A DNA stretch of 64,000 bases, taken from Dryas octopetala. Taxonomy: Eukaryota > Streptophyta > Magnoliopsida > Rosales > Rosaceae. A model generated the notes under the pieces. The model worked only from the letters and a program-made list of their open reading frames with translations. It was not told the DNA's origin and ran no database searches. Position 1 is the stretch's first letter, and the number at the start of each line of letters is the position of its first letter. Below, in pieces: positions 12,001 to 23,116 of the stretch. Both the position numbers and the translations under genes were made by a program. The DNA is taken from contig OY992840.1 in NCBI GenBank assembly GCA_963921425.1, forward strand, positions 1,118,501 through 1,182,500. The letters are read 5' to 3'.

Positions 12001-12405
12001 ATAGAGTAATTAAACTAAATTAAACTTACCAGCTTTAATTTTCTCCAAAGCTTCAATCAAGGCTTTCTTATTGCGTTTCTGGAACCACTGTATATATATA
12101 TAAATTAAAACGTGAATATTTTTCTTTAATATTTGGTACAATGGCGGGCTAAAAGCCTAAAACAAAAAAAGTGAATATTAATTTGGAAAGATCATTAATT
12201 AGTTTAATGAACAATAGAATTAATTTAATTTCTGGCATTTCAGTTCAACCCTAGATATACTTAGGCTGCAGGTACGTACCTTTCCAAGAGCATGAATTGC
12301 TTGTTCCATAATGATGGATATAATTACGAAAACTGCACAGACAATGGCAACAGCCCATGTGGGTGTCTCTTCTAAGGTCCTTTCTCCCGCTGCCGCCGGA
12401 GCCAT
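5937..12405 (-). CDS. MLO: MLO family seven-transmembrane protein, clade V-like
   Basis: Fourteen exons on the minus strand join in phase: 12280-12405, 12030-12087, 11638-11915, 11422-11538, 10846-10906, 10631-10716, 10319-10393, 9043-9131, 8861-8910, 8717-8757, 8411-8584, 8046-8081, 7006-7134, 5937-6332. They total 1716 nt, encode 571 residues and have GT-AG introns throughout, which is the usual length. Landmarks are [10 protein letters not shown] before TM1, [13 protein letters not shown] (TM2), [15 protein letters not shown] in the second cytoplasmic loop, WFNRP before TM5 and [17 protein letters not shown] (TM7). An amphipathic basic helix ([17 protein letters not shown]) matches the calmodulin-binding site. 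MLO proteins sit in the plasma membrane, bind calmodulin and act in defence, root or pollen signalling; recent work treats them as calcium channels. The tail has [15 protein letters not shown] and ends DFSFVKP, motifs typical of the powdery-mildew-susceptibility clade. A poly-Gly/Glu run expands the first extracellular loop. Clade is inference. Confidence 0.93.
6333..7005 (-). other. MLO intron 13, containing a SINE-like tRNA remnant
   Basis: Around 6556-6650 (plus strand) a box-A-like GGTAACTCAGTTGG is followed about 40 bp later by a box-B-like AGTTTGATCCC and an A-rich run. This arrangement is the 5' end of many plant tRNA-derived SINEs. No target duplication was identified. Confidence 0.4.
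8982..9042. repeat. (GA)n microsatellite directly at an MLO splice donor
   Basis: About 30 GA units on the plus strand. On the gene strand this is (TC)n starting at the donor of intron 8, which reads AAG|GTCTCTCTCT. The intron is only 132 nt, so nearly half of it is the microsatellite. Confidence 0.9.
9310..10168. mobile_element. Non-autonomous inverted-repeat element in MLO intron 7
   Basis: The left end reads CTAGGGTGCCCTTATTGTGTG. The right end, on the other strand, begins AAATTGTGTGCCCTATTATA, so the two are imperfectly inverted. The same end family (CTAGGGTGCCCTAATTGTGC) flanks the glucosyltransferase fragment at 13386-14185. Inside, an open minus-strand stretch at 9647-9982 of about 111 codons matches no family I know and may be captured gene sequence or chance. 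A TA microsatellite lies at 9987-10009. It probably belongs to the Mutator superfamily, but no target duplication was confirmed. Confidence 0.5.
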
Positions 12406-12943
12406 GCCTACTTAATTTAGTAGTACTTACTTGATTACTAAGCTAGCTATCTAGCTTTAAGTAATAGTAATTAATTAGTACCTAGCTACTTAATTAAGCA
12501 CAGCAATACATACAGTGCTACCTAATTAATACAATCGATCTCTAGTTCGCTAACTAGCTAATTGAATTTCAGGGATACTGAATGAATGAATGAAAAACTA
12601 GGAACTTCAAATTAATGGAGGATTTCAATTCATTGAGGGAGGGAGGGAGGTGTGTGTATATATATATATATATATTATATATATATATATGGCTGTTAGC
12701 TTAAGTAGCAAACGAGAGCATAGAGATGATAGCGCGTTTTGGATTAATTCAATCACAAATGAATTCACACGCTATAAACTTGTCTTTATGCTTGATGTTT
12801 TTTTGTGCGGGGACCCAAATGGTAGGTTATCTTTGTCGTAGTGCAACCATCCTTATATTAACATGAAACACTATTAAAATTAAGGCCGGCTATATATTGG
12901 AGCCAAAAGGAGAATGAAATCATACATGCTTAAAAGAGGTACG

Positions 12944-12977
<34 letters not shown>

Positions 12978-13385
12978 GGCCCATTTCATTGAGGGATTTT
13001 CTAAATAAGCTTATTTAAAGGATCTCTTATAAAGTCAATTTCACAATATTGTATTTTGATGATCGGAATATATATAGTCTATGTTTTTTGTCTCCTTTGA
13101 AGGATCGTCATTTATTGTATTTTATTGCATGTCATCTATGTATTTTGATGATCGGAATAATTTTAAATATGTAGGATAATGCACGTTCTTTATTCTCATA
13201 TATTGTGGATTCGAACCACATATTCAATTTAGGGTTAATCTAATTTGTGAATCAGATTTATAGTCGGACAACACAATACTGTTATATTGTGAGATTATTC
13301 GGAAAAAGACATTAATTAATTTTATTTTTATAAAAAAACTACCTATAAATTAATGTAATTATTTATCTACAAATGATAATAAATA
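12406..13385 (-). promoter_or_regulatory. Upstream region of the MLO gene
   Basis: This is about 1 kb between the MLO start codon and the next element. It contains repeated AGCTAGCTA/TTAATTAA phrases near the start codon, a TA microsatellite at 12656-12691 and a (CT)n run at 12949-12976. No single TATA box or transcription start can be fixed by eye. No other gene is seen. Confidence 0.5.
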
Positions 13386-14185
13386 TTTGTCATGTGGCAC
13401 AAGACCTATGTGCCCTAATCTCATGTGGCAAATACATATCACTATTTATTTTTCACATTAAAATTATGATTATTGTAAAAAGACTATTTTATCCAACCCA
13501 ATTTTAATTCAACTTAATTGAAGGCTTCAAACTCAAATCCTTGATATTCTGTGCATTTGGAAGCGAATGCATTCTAAAAAAGGAGCAGTTACATGAATTA
13601 TTACTGGGTTTTGAGCTTAAAGGTTTGCCATTTTTTGCTGCCCTGAAACCACCAACAGGAGCTGAAACAATCGAGTCAGCATTGCTAGAAGGATTTGGAG
13701 AGATGGTACAAAGAAAAGGGGTTGTTTTTGGGGGTTGGGTTCAGCAGCCATTGATACTGAGACACCCTTATGTGGGGTGCTTTGTGACCCATTGCGGTTT
13801 TGGGTCTTTATCAGAGGCTTTGGTGAATGAGTGCCAACTGGTGCTGCTGCCAAATGTAGGAGATCAGATTATCAATGCAAGAATGATGGGTGGGGATCTG
13901 AAAGTGGGAGTGGAGGTTGAGAAAGGAGATAAAGATGGCGTGATTATGAAGGAAGGTGTTTGCAAGGCTGTGATGGATGATGACAGCTGTGAGGTAGCCA
14001 AGGAGGTCAAGACCAACCATGCCAAGTGGAGTTATGGGATTAAAAGATAAGGTAGATTAGAGAAATATTAGATTTGGAGAAGATAATCTTTAAATTTTCA
14101 AGATTTTAAATAAGGTTAGAATAGTCTTTATAAAATCTTATGTGACAAAACATGTCATTAGAGCACAATTAGGGCACCCTAGCCC
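13386..14185 (+). mobile_element. Pack-MULE-like element carrying a glucosyltransferase fragment
   Basis: The left flank reads TGTGCCCTAATCTCATGTGG, with AAAAAGACTATTTTATCCAAC about 70 bp further in. The right flank, read on the other strand, is GTGCCCTAATTGTGCTCTAA, then TATAAAGACTATTCTAACC. These flanks are imperfect inverted repeats of about 100 bp around a piece of host gene, which is the usual form of gene capture by Mutator-like elements. The outermost base and the 9-bp target duplication could not be fixed. Confidence 0.5.
13541..14050 (+). pseudogene. UGT79-type flavonoid glycoside glucosyltransferase, C-terminal fragment
   Basis: About 169 codons match the C-terminal, UDP-sugar-binding domain of plant family-1 glycosyltransferases of the anthocyanidin 3-O-glucoside 2''-O-glucosyltransferase kind. 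The match starts at [15 protein letters not shown] and runs through the PSPG box: [20 protein letters not shown], then HCG, LSEAL and [10 protein letters not shown]. The whole N-terminal acceptor domain is absent; full-length members are about 450-470 residues. The 3' end departs from the family after NHAKW, four or so codons before the stop. The PSPG Gly-Ser pair is present as GFGS. This is a captured, non-functional fragment; the frame has stayed open, so capture may be fairly recent. Confidence 0.85.
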
Positions 14186-15119
14186 CTTCTTAGAAAACAC
14201 CGAAGTGATTAATCCTTCAGTAGACCTATGTCTTGTTTTTTTCTCACTCGTTTTGTTGACTGGATTTTTATGTATATGTGTAATTAAAAGACAGCCCTTC
14301 TTGGCCAAAAAAAAAAAGAGACAGCCTTTAATTATTGGATGTTAAGGACCGTTGATACCCTTACCTGTCTTTAAATATATTTTTAGGATCTATGTGGATA
14401 AAACAGTCCTCGATCTTATATTAAACCTCATAGGTCCTTTATAGCATATTTTGTAGTAGTGATATTCTGTATGTAACAAAGGATGGACAAAATATTTTCC
14501 ATTATCTTATATATTTTTCTTTTGTTTTTTGACCCAGTCTCCTCCCCAACTTGCTGGACTTGTTCAAACTATATATATTTTCTTGGCATACTATAGATGC
14601 TCATAAATTAATATACAAGTCATTCTCGATCTATATATAGCATGGTTCATGGGTGCAAATAATATTATTATTTTTTCCTAACAATTTTCTATCTTTATGT
14701 TTGTATCAAAATTATTTCTTTTTCTATTTGAAAATTATATACCATCAAAACTTGTACATCGATCTCTACTAAATTGTTTTCAATCTGTTGGGAAGAAATG
14801 TTTGACTCTTTCTATTTCTAGGTGAGACAACTTAAAATTACTATGCCCGCCAGACTACCTTAATTATCAACTCATGATTCTTTAATTACATAGGGTGAGG
14901 TTAACTACAAGTGAAATTATTTCAGAAAATTTTAATTTGATTTATTATTAATTCTGACCGCCAAGTACGTATCTGTTCGTTTTGTTTGTTGGATACTTGG
15001 AAACCATTTTCCAACTAGAGTAGATTCTGGGGTGTGCATATCGCGGAGGAAATTGTTAGAATTAACCAATGGCTGCTGTTATTCGGATCTAAGCATTTTC
15101 CATTTATTTATTTATTTGT
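14186..15119. other. AT-rich spacer
   Basis: No gene, RNA or clear element was recognised in this stretch. Confidence 0.5.
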
Positions 15120-15640
15120 AGACCTAACACATTTTTTATAAGGTCTATTGACTTTAGGTACCAAATTGTAATGTTTTTTCATTTTAACTACCAAAATATT
15201 TATGTAATTTCACTTTAGGTACTAAATTTCAGTTTAAATACCAACTTTAAAAAACATGGTTATATCGAGCTGTGACTGTCAAATAGTCATAACTTTTTTA
15301 TTAATTTGTTGTTTTTTCAATATTTGTAAGGCTTAAACTTTAATGTTTAATTTTTGGGTTATAGGATTTCATCCCCCAAACCTAAATCAAAAGTATGAAA
15401 CCCTTAAAAATTTTGATTTTTTATAAATTTTAAACAATCACAACTGTGACTGTTCGACAATTACAACTGTAACTGTTCGACAGTCACAACTGTATAACAA
15501 ACTAATTTGTGACCTAATCCAAAATGTCTTATTCTAGGTTAGTACCTAAACTAAAAAAAATTAGTGTCTTACTTCTTTACTGAAAAACTATTGATATTTA
15601 GTATTTAATCCTAATTTTCTATTTTTTATATTCAATATTA
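15120..15640. repeat. Dispersed AT-rich repeat, partial copy 3
   Basis: The segment shares phrases with the repeat at 4970-5640 and 57838-60738: GTACCAAAT, CTGTGACTGTCAAATAGTCA, TCACAACTGTGACTGTTCG and the terminal GATATTTAGTATTTAATCC. It is diverged and incomplete, and non-coding. Confidence 0.5.
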
Positions 15641-16534
15641 AATTTAAAATTACAAAAATTTATTATCACACGTACCCTACAAGTTTTTTAAAAATACCCC
15701 TATTAAAACTCAACATCACAACCAACTTACTTTATTTTTTATACCCAACAACACACCCAACAGTCACAAGACTCACAACACCATCACCTCCCACCTTAGA
15801 ACCAAACGAGAAAATCTTGATACCTTAGACAAGAATGGTTCAAGAACAGTAACAACATTGACGAGCGAAGGATCCAAACCAATCTCTTATTTTGCCTCCC
15901 TTGTTGTCGTGTCCCCATCATCCTTATCCCCCTCCTCTGTTTTCCCACCCAGCAAAGAAACTTCACCTGCAAAATCGAAAAAAAAAAAGAAAAAAAAAAA
16001 AAAGAGAACCCACTTATTCCAATAACCAATATATATTTAATTGCCATTTCTTTTTCATCTTCCTCAGTTTTCCCGGCCAAGAACCAAATAGAGGTTATCG
16101 AAAACTCCACAAACCTGAGTGAGTGGATGCCAAACTTGTGTGAATCCTCGTTGATTAGAGGAGTGCTTTGCATTCATATTTATAGAATAGATAATACAAG
16201 TAACCAAGAGCATGACGAGTTGGCGCATGGAAGACAGGATTTGAGGCCAATGATATGGCACTGATATTATCACACCAAAGCAGCGGTCAACGAAGATGAA
16301 GCTGTAGATCCTTGAAGAGAGAACGAAACCAAGAAATAGATGCAGCAGTATAGGCAAGTTGATGGTACTCAACCTCAGTACTAGAATGAGAAACACCCCC
16401 TTGCTTCTTCGAGCTCCAAGAGATAAGATTATGACCCAAATAAATACTGAAACCTCCAGTAGAACGCCGATCATCTGGATCGATCACCGGCGTAATCCAC
16501 ATCCAAAAAAGCAGTCAACACTACAAGAAAACTT

Positions 16535-16952
16535 ATTTTTCCCGACAAAGATATTTTGTCGGTAAAGGTCGTCGGTAAAAGTTTTCGCCGACAAAATAAT
16601 TTCGTCGCCCACTTTGTCTCCCAAAGCTCGTCGAGCAAACCTTTTGCCGACAAAATATTTTACTTTGTCGGGATATGTCAACGCCGACAAAGTTTCTTAG
16701 TCGGGAAATTAGTCGGTAAAAGCCATCGAACAATTAGATTTAGAGTTTTTGCCGACAAAGATTTTGTCGGGAAAGATAGTTTTACCGACCAAATGGTTTT
16801 GTCGGAAGAGTTTAAATCTTTTGCCGACAAACTCTTTGTCGGGAAAAGTCCTTTTTTGCGACAAAACTATTTTGTCGGCCAAGATGTATATGTTTATGCT
16901 GACCAATATTTGGTCAGGAAAAATCTCTGCCGACAAAATAACTTTGTCGTTA
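16535..16952. repeat. Subterminal motif array of CACTA 1, left end
   Basis: More than 15 alternating CCGACAAA and TTTGTCGG motifs recur every 15-30 bp, often as facing pairs around ATATTT or CTCT. In En/Spm such subterminal repeats are the binding sites of the TNPA protein. The matching right-end array is at 22538-22735. Confidence 0.9.
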
Positions 16953-17404
16953 GAAATTTCATCAATGATAATTCATGCACAAATTATTTTAATTAAATTA
17001 ATTACATATTTAAAACTTTTTACAATTAACAAAACTGCAATTAGTGAAAGATACCTTTTTAATTCATATATCAAAAAACATACAATAAGTGAGTTCATGT
17101 CCATATAAAATAATACATACCCAACAAATTCCAAACATATAAATAGTACCCTAATTAACCATGCATGTGGCAACCTAATTCCTATCCAAAAAATTTACCC
17201 TGCAGTGGCAGCCTAATTCCTATCCAAAAAAATACCCTGCAATGGCAGCCTAATTCACATCCAAAATATACAACATAGCTGCATGCAGTGGCAACCTAGC
17301 TAATTCACATCCAAAATATACACCCTGCAGTGGCTGCCTAATTAACATTCAAGATATGTTTGATGCATGTCAAATTTATCAAAAAATATAAAGTCTAGAT
17401 AACC

Positions 17405-20400
17405 CTAAAGAGGTGTATGATCATCCTCGTCGTCATGAGCACCATCATCTTGTTCAGGCTGTACCTGAGTATGTGTTGGGGGTAGTACTAACCCAGGGAT
17501 AAGAGTCTGAAGCTGTGGTAGAAGAAATTGAATCTGTTGCATTAAACCCTCCCTTGCAGCCTTCTCTTCTTGAAGCTGAGCTCGCAGCTGCTCCAATTCT
17601 TTAGTAGTGGAATTTGATGGGGGAGTAGAAGATGATGCAAGATCGCGAAACCTCCCATAACCCAATCCACGGATTGCCCGTCCTGGTTTAGTACCCATTA
17701 CATCCATAACAATTTGAGTCCCAACCTGAACAGGAACTGAAATATCTTCTACTGTTGTACCCTCAGGATACTCCTTCATGATATCATCAAGTATGGCATT
17801 TTGCTTCTCCATCATCTTATCCTAGAAACAAGTAAAAAATTTGGATAACATTAATAATCTGTTAGGCAAAATCAATAAGTAAAACTTGGAAAATATAACA
17901 TACAAGAAGTCTTTGTAAATTTAAAGGCTTTGAGATAAAGAAACCAAATTCTTAGTATAATGGAAAACCAAATATAACATACAAGTAAAACTTGGAAAAT
18001 ATAACATACAAGAAGTCTTTGAGATAAAGAAACCAAATTCTTAGTATAATGACAGCATAAAGAGGATGCATTTGGATTGAGACAACAAAGGCTTCTTTTT
18101 TATTGACCAAGACAAAATATTGGCTTCCTTCAATTTACCAAACAAAAAAGAAAAATATAGGCTTCTTTGTCATGCTTTTACCGTTTTGATTCACATGTCC
18201 TTTAGTCTTTTAAAAATGCCTAACAGTATAGGCCACTAAGGTCTAGAACTCTACCACTACTGAAATCTTAAATGCCTTTTCTTTTGAAAACTTCTAAAAT
18301 TTTTCTGGTGAATTGTTCCTGTGTGACCTGCACTTTGGTTCTAGATTCAAGTTCAGATAGCATGCTAATTAGTCAAGTATGATGCTATTGTCATCCCTCA
18401 TCAATCTTTATTTGCTTGCGAAAATGTGAATGTGATGAAACATAACCATTAATGGAGACAATAGAAGTGAATATATATAGCATACAATCTTCATAAGACA
18501 GAACACAATCTAGAGAAGATAAGATATTGAAAAAGTGTTATGGTTGACTGGAGTGTGAAACAAAACTTGCAGTCCATTTATAAACCAGTCAATCCAAATC
18601 ATAAATAAACCCCCTTTGCACCCCTTAATTTATGATCATTAACCTTTTTAAAAAAATTAACAAAACTTAGCTCCTCAAGCTAGGCCCAGATATTATAAGC
18701 ATAATGGCCATCTTATATATTACAAAAACTGAGAATATTAACAACTGAGAAAATAAGACATTATAAGCATGATGGCCATCTTACATATATTAAAAAACTT
18801 ACATATTTCTCCTTTGCTAGCTCATTGGTCCATGTTTTACCATCCTTCTTGTGGTGGACCTTCTTGAAGGTGACAACATTTGGAAACTTCTCCCCAGCCT
18901 GTAATTAAAACATGATTTTAATTTTACCTTATAAAGAAATCAACATCATTATTCTTATATCACATGAAAATTTTACCTCATAAGCCTCTTGAAATGTCAC
19001 ACCGAACGGACACGACCCAGCACAATGGTTAATAGGCTTCTTGGTCCGGTTAAACTTGTTGGCCTCGGATCGCTTCTGCAATAATTGAAAAGGTTGGAGC
19101 ATTACATATAGCCAAATGTTTACAAGTTGAATATTATAGCATAAATTTGTATATGTAATATTAATTTGTACAAGTGACTGGAATTAATACCAAAAATGCA
19201 GGGCTAGAAAAAATATCACACAACTTCTGCCATTGTTCAACATCTCGGTCTGCCATCTCATCAGGAGGAGCTGCCCGTGCATCCTCATCCTTCTCAAAGG
19301 AAAGGTAGTAATCATGCAGATCGTACTTGAACTCATTGTATGCCTTATTCATCACCTTATTAACATATTTATAACACCGGTCATCTTCCAAAGGTATATC
19401 AAAGTTTACCTACAATCCACGATTTAAAAAATTTGTAATTATGGCTAAAAAAAATTAGTAATAATATAACATATGAAATTGAAAAGGTTAATAGGAAACT
19501 CACTGTCAACTCCTCCATAAGGTCAACTCTAACATCTTGTGGAATGTGCCTCCAAAATTCATAATTCATTGGTGCTTCACTTCGTACAATGGCCCCTATG
19601 TCATTAGATAACAAGCTTCGTGTGGCTCTGTCAGGTAGATTACTAACGTTATGAAGAGTGACGTGAATCTTCTTCTTCATGGTTCGTGTGAGGGTGGAAG
19701 ACTTAATTTGTCTACTTGGCCCTCTCACACCCCTTTTAGAAGCAGGCAAAGAACCCTCTGTGGGTGCTGAAAAGAGATAAATCAACATAAATCAAATTAC
19801 CATACAAAATCAAATTGACTAAAATTAAATAATTGATTTTCAACCATTAACTTCTTACCATGGGAGCCTTGTTCATTACTGGTCTGGGGCATTGCAGAAG
19901 AGTCTGCATCCTCACCCAATGAGGGTCCTATATTAACAACAAACATATACAAGTATGAGAAAAATTATGAGAATTTAAAGTCAAATATTATGTACAAAAA
20001 AAGACTTACAATCAGCTTAATTGGTCTTGCTGAAAACAAACACTAGACTTAGACAAATTACTTAGAAGATATCCCAAATTCAACTCAACTCCACACCATT
20101 TCGAAAATAAAAAAATTTAATCAGATTTTAAGTGGGCTAATGAAGGTCATACCATTAGCAGATGTTCTGGCAGCAGTGCTTTGAGAACAAGACTTGTGAC
20201 GACGACGTGCACTGGTAGACCGAGTCTGACTGGTAGTTTGGGGCATCGTAGTTTGTGGTGCCATAGTCTGTGGGGGTGAAGTCTGCTGAACTAAAGTCTG
20301 GGGAACAGAATTTTGGGGTGGTGAAGTTTGGCGAACTGAATTCTCAGGTGCTGAAGTGCAGCGAGATGAAGTCTCAGGTGGTGAAGTACGGCAAGATGAA

Positions 20401-20606
20401 GTCTGGAGGACAGAATTTTGGTGTGGTGAAGTACGACGAACTGAAGTCTCAGGTGGTGAACTGAAAGCTATAAAAAGTCGCTTCCTTGGAGGCCTAACAG
20501 GTGGTGGAAGAGGGGTAGACAAGATGGTATCGGTCTTGCTCCTATTGGCTGTACGGCTCCTCTTTGCAGTACAAATAAGATCCATCGTTTGTCCATGGAA
20601 GTGCAA
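17405..20606 (-). CDS. Ptta/En/Spm-type (TNPA-like) transposon protein, 538 codons, unbroken
   Basis: Seven coding exons on the minus strand join in phase with GT-AG introns: 20153-20606, 19859-19927, 19504-19766, 19191-19409, 18977-19075, 18803-18898, 17405-17821. They total 1617 nt, giving 538 residues. The N-terminal third is low-complexity, with repeated TSPPQNSV/TSPPETS units rich in Pro, Ser, Thr and Gln and a basic stretch. The middle has the features of the plant Ptta/En/Spm domain: DLMEELTVNF, DRCYKYVNKVMNKAYNEF, a His/Cys cluster (NHCAGSCPFGVTFQEAYE) and KDGKTWTNELAKEKY. The C-terminus has RAIRGLGYGRFRD, a coiled-coil segment (ELEQLRAQLQEEKAAREGL) and an acidic tail. Members bind subterminal repeats and help Tnp2. 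A 5' non-coding exon with donor AGG|TAAAAA near 21830 is likely. Naming as TNPA-like is by position and domain, not by close match. Confidence 0.82.
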
Positions 20607-22537
20607 TATTCTTGCTGGCTATGTAGAACTTATGAACATTAATATAGCACTAAAAATATAAACAAAACTTATACATAGCACCAAAAAAAAAAAAAAACTT
20701 AATATATAACAAAAATTAACTCCTAGCAGTACATTATACAAAAGCAATTAACTAATATGGAACAAAAAATAAAATGATCAAATGATTACATATTAGCAAT
20801 TAACTCATAGCATGAAATAGGTAATACATAGTAGCAAAAAAAATAACTAATACATATCAGCAACTTAACTCGTAAGAGCATCATATAGTTTAGTATACTC
20901 ATCACTTAAAAAAGCATGCATTTTCTAGCAGCCAATCCCAAGGCTCATTATGTTTAGTTATAATGTATTTAAAAAAAAAAAAAAAAGAGTCCTCTAGAAA
21001 TCATATTGAATTTGGATTAAAGTAATGGAAGATGCAAAAGATGTAAAGGAAGCAATTTGGAATATTGAAGGTGCTAGATTTCCTATATATCTTGACACCT
21101 AATCTTAAAGTTTTTCTTGTCTAGTGAAAAATTTAAAATTATAAATCATAAGAAAATGGCTGGATTTATTCATATTGTGTAGAGCTTTTCCCTATGTCTT
21201 CTAGTTCCCGTTTTAGTTTTTTGTTGGGGGGGGGGGGGGGGGGGAGAGAAAGGTAGACAGGGGACATGTAACTCTCACTAGTTAGAACTAATTACTTTCT
21301 TTGAAAACAATATTTTCCCTTAATATTTTGAAACACAAGAAATAAGCACAAAAAATATTCGTAAAATCCATCGCCTGTACTTTTCTATTACATTTAAAGT
21401 TGCTTCTTAAGGGACTAAAGAAGAGACTTCTAGCCTTAGAAAGTGGCTTCTTTTAAGTTTGTTTTTTTCTTTGTTTTCCTATGACAACTTGTATGAACAG
21501 ATAACAATATTTAAAAGGGCAAACAAGCATAATTTATCTTTCCCCTAATATGTCAACAACAATTAAATAGGCAAGAACTTTACTTATAATTTGTCATTCA
21601 CAAACTGGGTGACTATCTTATGGTTACTATATTACTCTAAGAGTGCAAGCTTATTTCTCATCTCATGACAAAATTAGATGCATATATAAACTTAAAATCA
21701 AACAGAACAACAAGCAGAAAATTAAACAAACAAAAAACCTTAAAATATAAACCTAATAAAAATTAATACAATAACAAATTTACAAAATCAAATCCAGAAA
21801 AAAAAAAATAGCGGATTTTTACCTCAAATAAGCCCTTGGAGCAAATCAACCTGCAAGCACAATACATTCAGAAACCAAATGATTAAATTGGAATGAGAAA
21901 CCCATAATCCATTTAGAAACCATATCATTAAACTGAAATTTGAAAACCAAAACAAACAAGAAAAAGAAGAAAAAAGAAAACCTTTTCTCGCAGGAATAAG
22001 GAATGGTTTTCTGAAGTTTGGGTTTTGGGTTTGAGTTTGGATTAAAGGGTTTAGGGTTTGGGTTTATAAGGTCACAGAGTGTGAGAAAGGGGCTTGGGGT
22101 TTATAAGATCAGAGAGTGGTGGCGATCGAAATGGCAGAACAAATGAAACCCATAGATAGAGTGAGGTGGACTGTGAGAAAGGCGACGGCTGAGCTGGGTT
22201 TGTGGCGACGACGACGGAGGCGACGACGATGGAGGCAACGACGACGGAGGTGACGACGATGGAGGCGACGATGGAGGCGAGACTCGTGGGTGGAGAAGAG
22301 GCTGAGTTGGGTGGGTGAGAGCGTTCTGTGTTGATGGTAAACTGAGAGACAGAGTGGGGTGTGAGAGACTAAGAGCGTTCTTTGAATGCTCTGTTAATTT
22401 TGTTGAGAGGGCTTTTGGTTTTTTTTTTTTATGTTTCTCTACTTGGCCCGACTAATTTCTGTCGGCCCATTGAAACCTAAGTCTTCACTACGCGAGAAAA
22501 ATGCGCGCTATTTTTTTTGTCTAAATAGTTTCATTGT
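20607..22537 (-). other. 5' region of the CACTA 1 gene
   Basis: This AT-rich segment lies between the gene's start codon and the right subterminal array. It holds a 19-base G run at 21226-21244. A GGCGACGACGATGGA minisatellite at about 22202-22280 is read as GC-rich leader on the gene strand. No further coding region was seen, and in particular no Tnp2-like frame. Confidence 0.6.
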
Positions 22538-22735
22538 TTTCCCGACAAAACTAAGTTTTTCGCCAAAACTTGTTTTCCCGACAAACTATTTGTCGCCCAA
22601 AGTCATTACTTTGTCGGCCCATTTGGCTTAACTATTCTGTCCTTTTTTACCGACAAAATTATTACTTTGTCGTTAGAAACCATTTTGCCCGACAAACCTT
22701 GTCTTTGTCGGCTAAACTATTGTCGGAAAAAATAA
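22538..22735. repeat. Subterminal motif array of CACTA 1, right end
   Basis: About nine CCGACAAA/TTTGTCGG motifs are present, inverted relative to the left array and leading into the terminal inverted repeat that ends at 22749. Confidence 0.85.
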
Positions 22736-23116
22736 GTTTTCTTGTAGTGCAATGAAGTAGAACTTGGAGTATAGTAAAACCCATGTGTATAAGTATGCTT
22801 CAAGTACCTAAGAATACGTTTCACTGCAATCCACTGAAGAGTAGTAGGGCGATGCATGAATTGACAAACCTGATTAACAGCGAAGGCGATGTCAGGTCTA
22901 GTCAATGTGAGATATTGTAAAGCGCCTACAGTACTTCGATATTGAGTAGGATCATATAGAAGCTCGCCATCAAACATGCTTAAATGAAGCCCACTCACTA
23001 CAGGCATAGCCATTGGCTTGGCATCGACCATGTTGGTCTTTTTAAGCAGATCAAGAACATACTTCGATTGACAGAGATGAAGACCAAGATCTGTTCGAGT
23101 GGCGTCAATGTTCAAT

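Larger units (their letters stand above)
16519..22749 (-). mobile_element. CACTA (En/Spm) element 1, complete ends, 3-bp target duplication CAA
   Basis: The left end is CACTACAAGAAAACTTATTT. The right end, on the other strand, starts with the same 20 bases, and about 29 of 30 terminal bases match. CAA sits at 16516-16518 and again at 22750-22752, the 3-bp duplication expected for CACTA elements. Inserted length is 6231 bp. Dense subterminal motifs (CCGACAAA and its complement TTTGTCGG) fill the first 430 and last 200 bases. The element carries one gene, TNPA-like on the minus strand, and no Tnp2 transposase. It lies inside the copia RNase H region. Intact ends and an open gene suggest a recent insertion that would depend on Tnp2 from elsewhere. 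Confidence 0.95.

Noticed and set aside
16484-17108. Several open frames with repeated DKIFVGK-like peptides on both strands
   Set aside because: They are translations of the CACTA 1 subterminal motif array, not genes.
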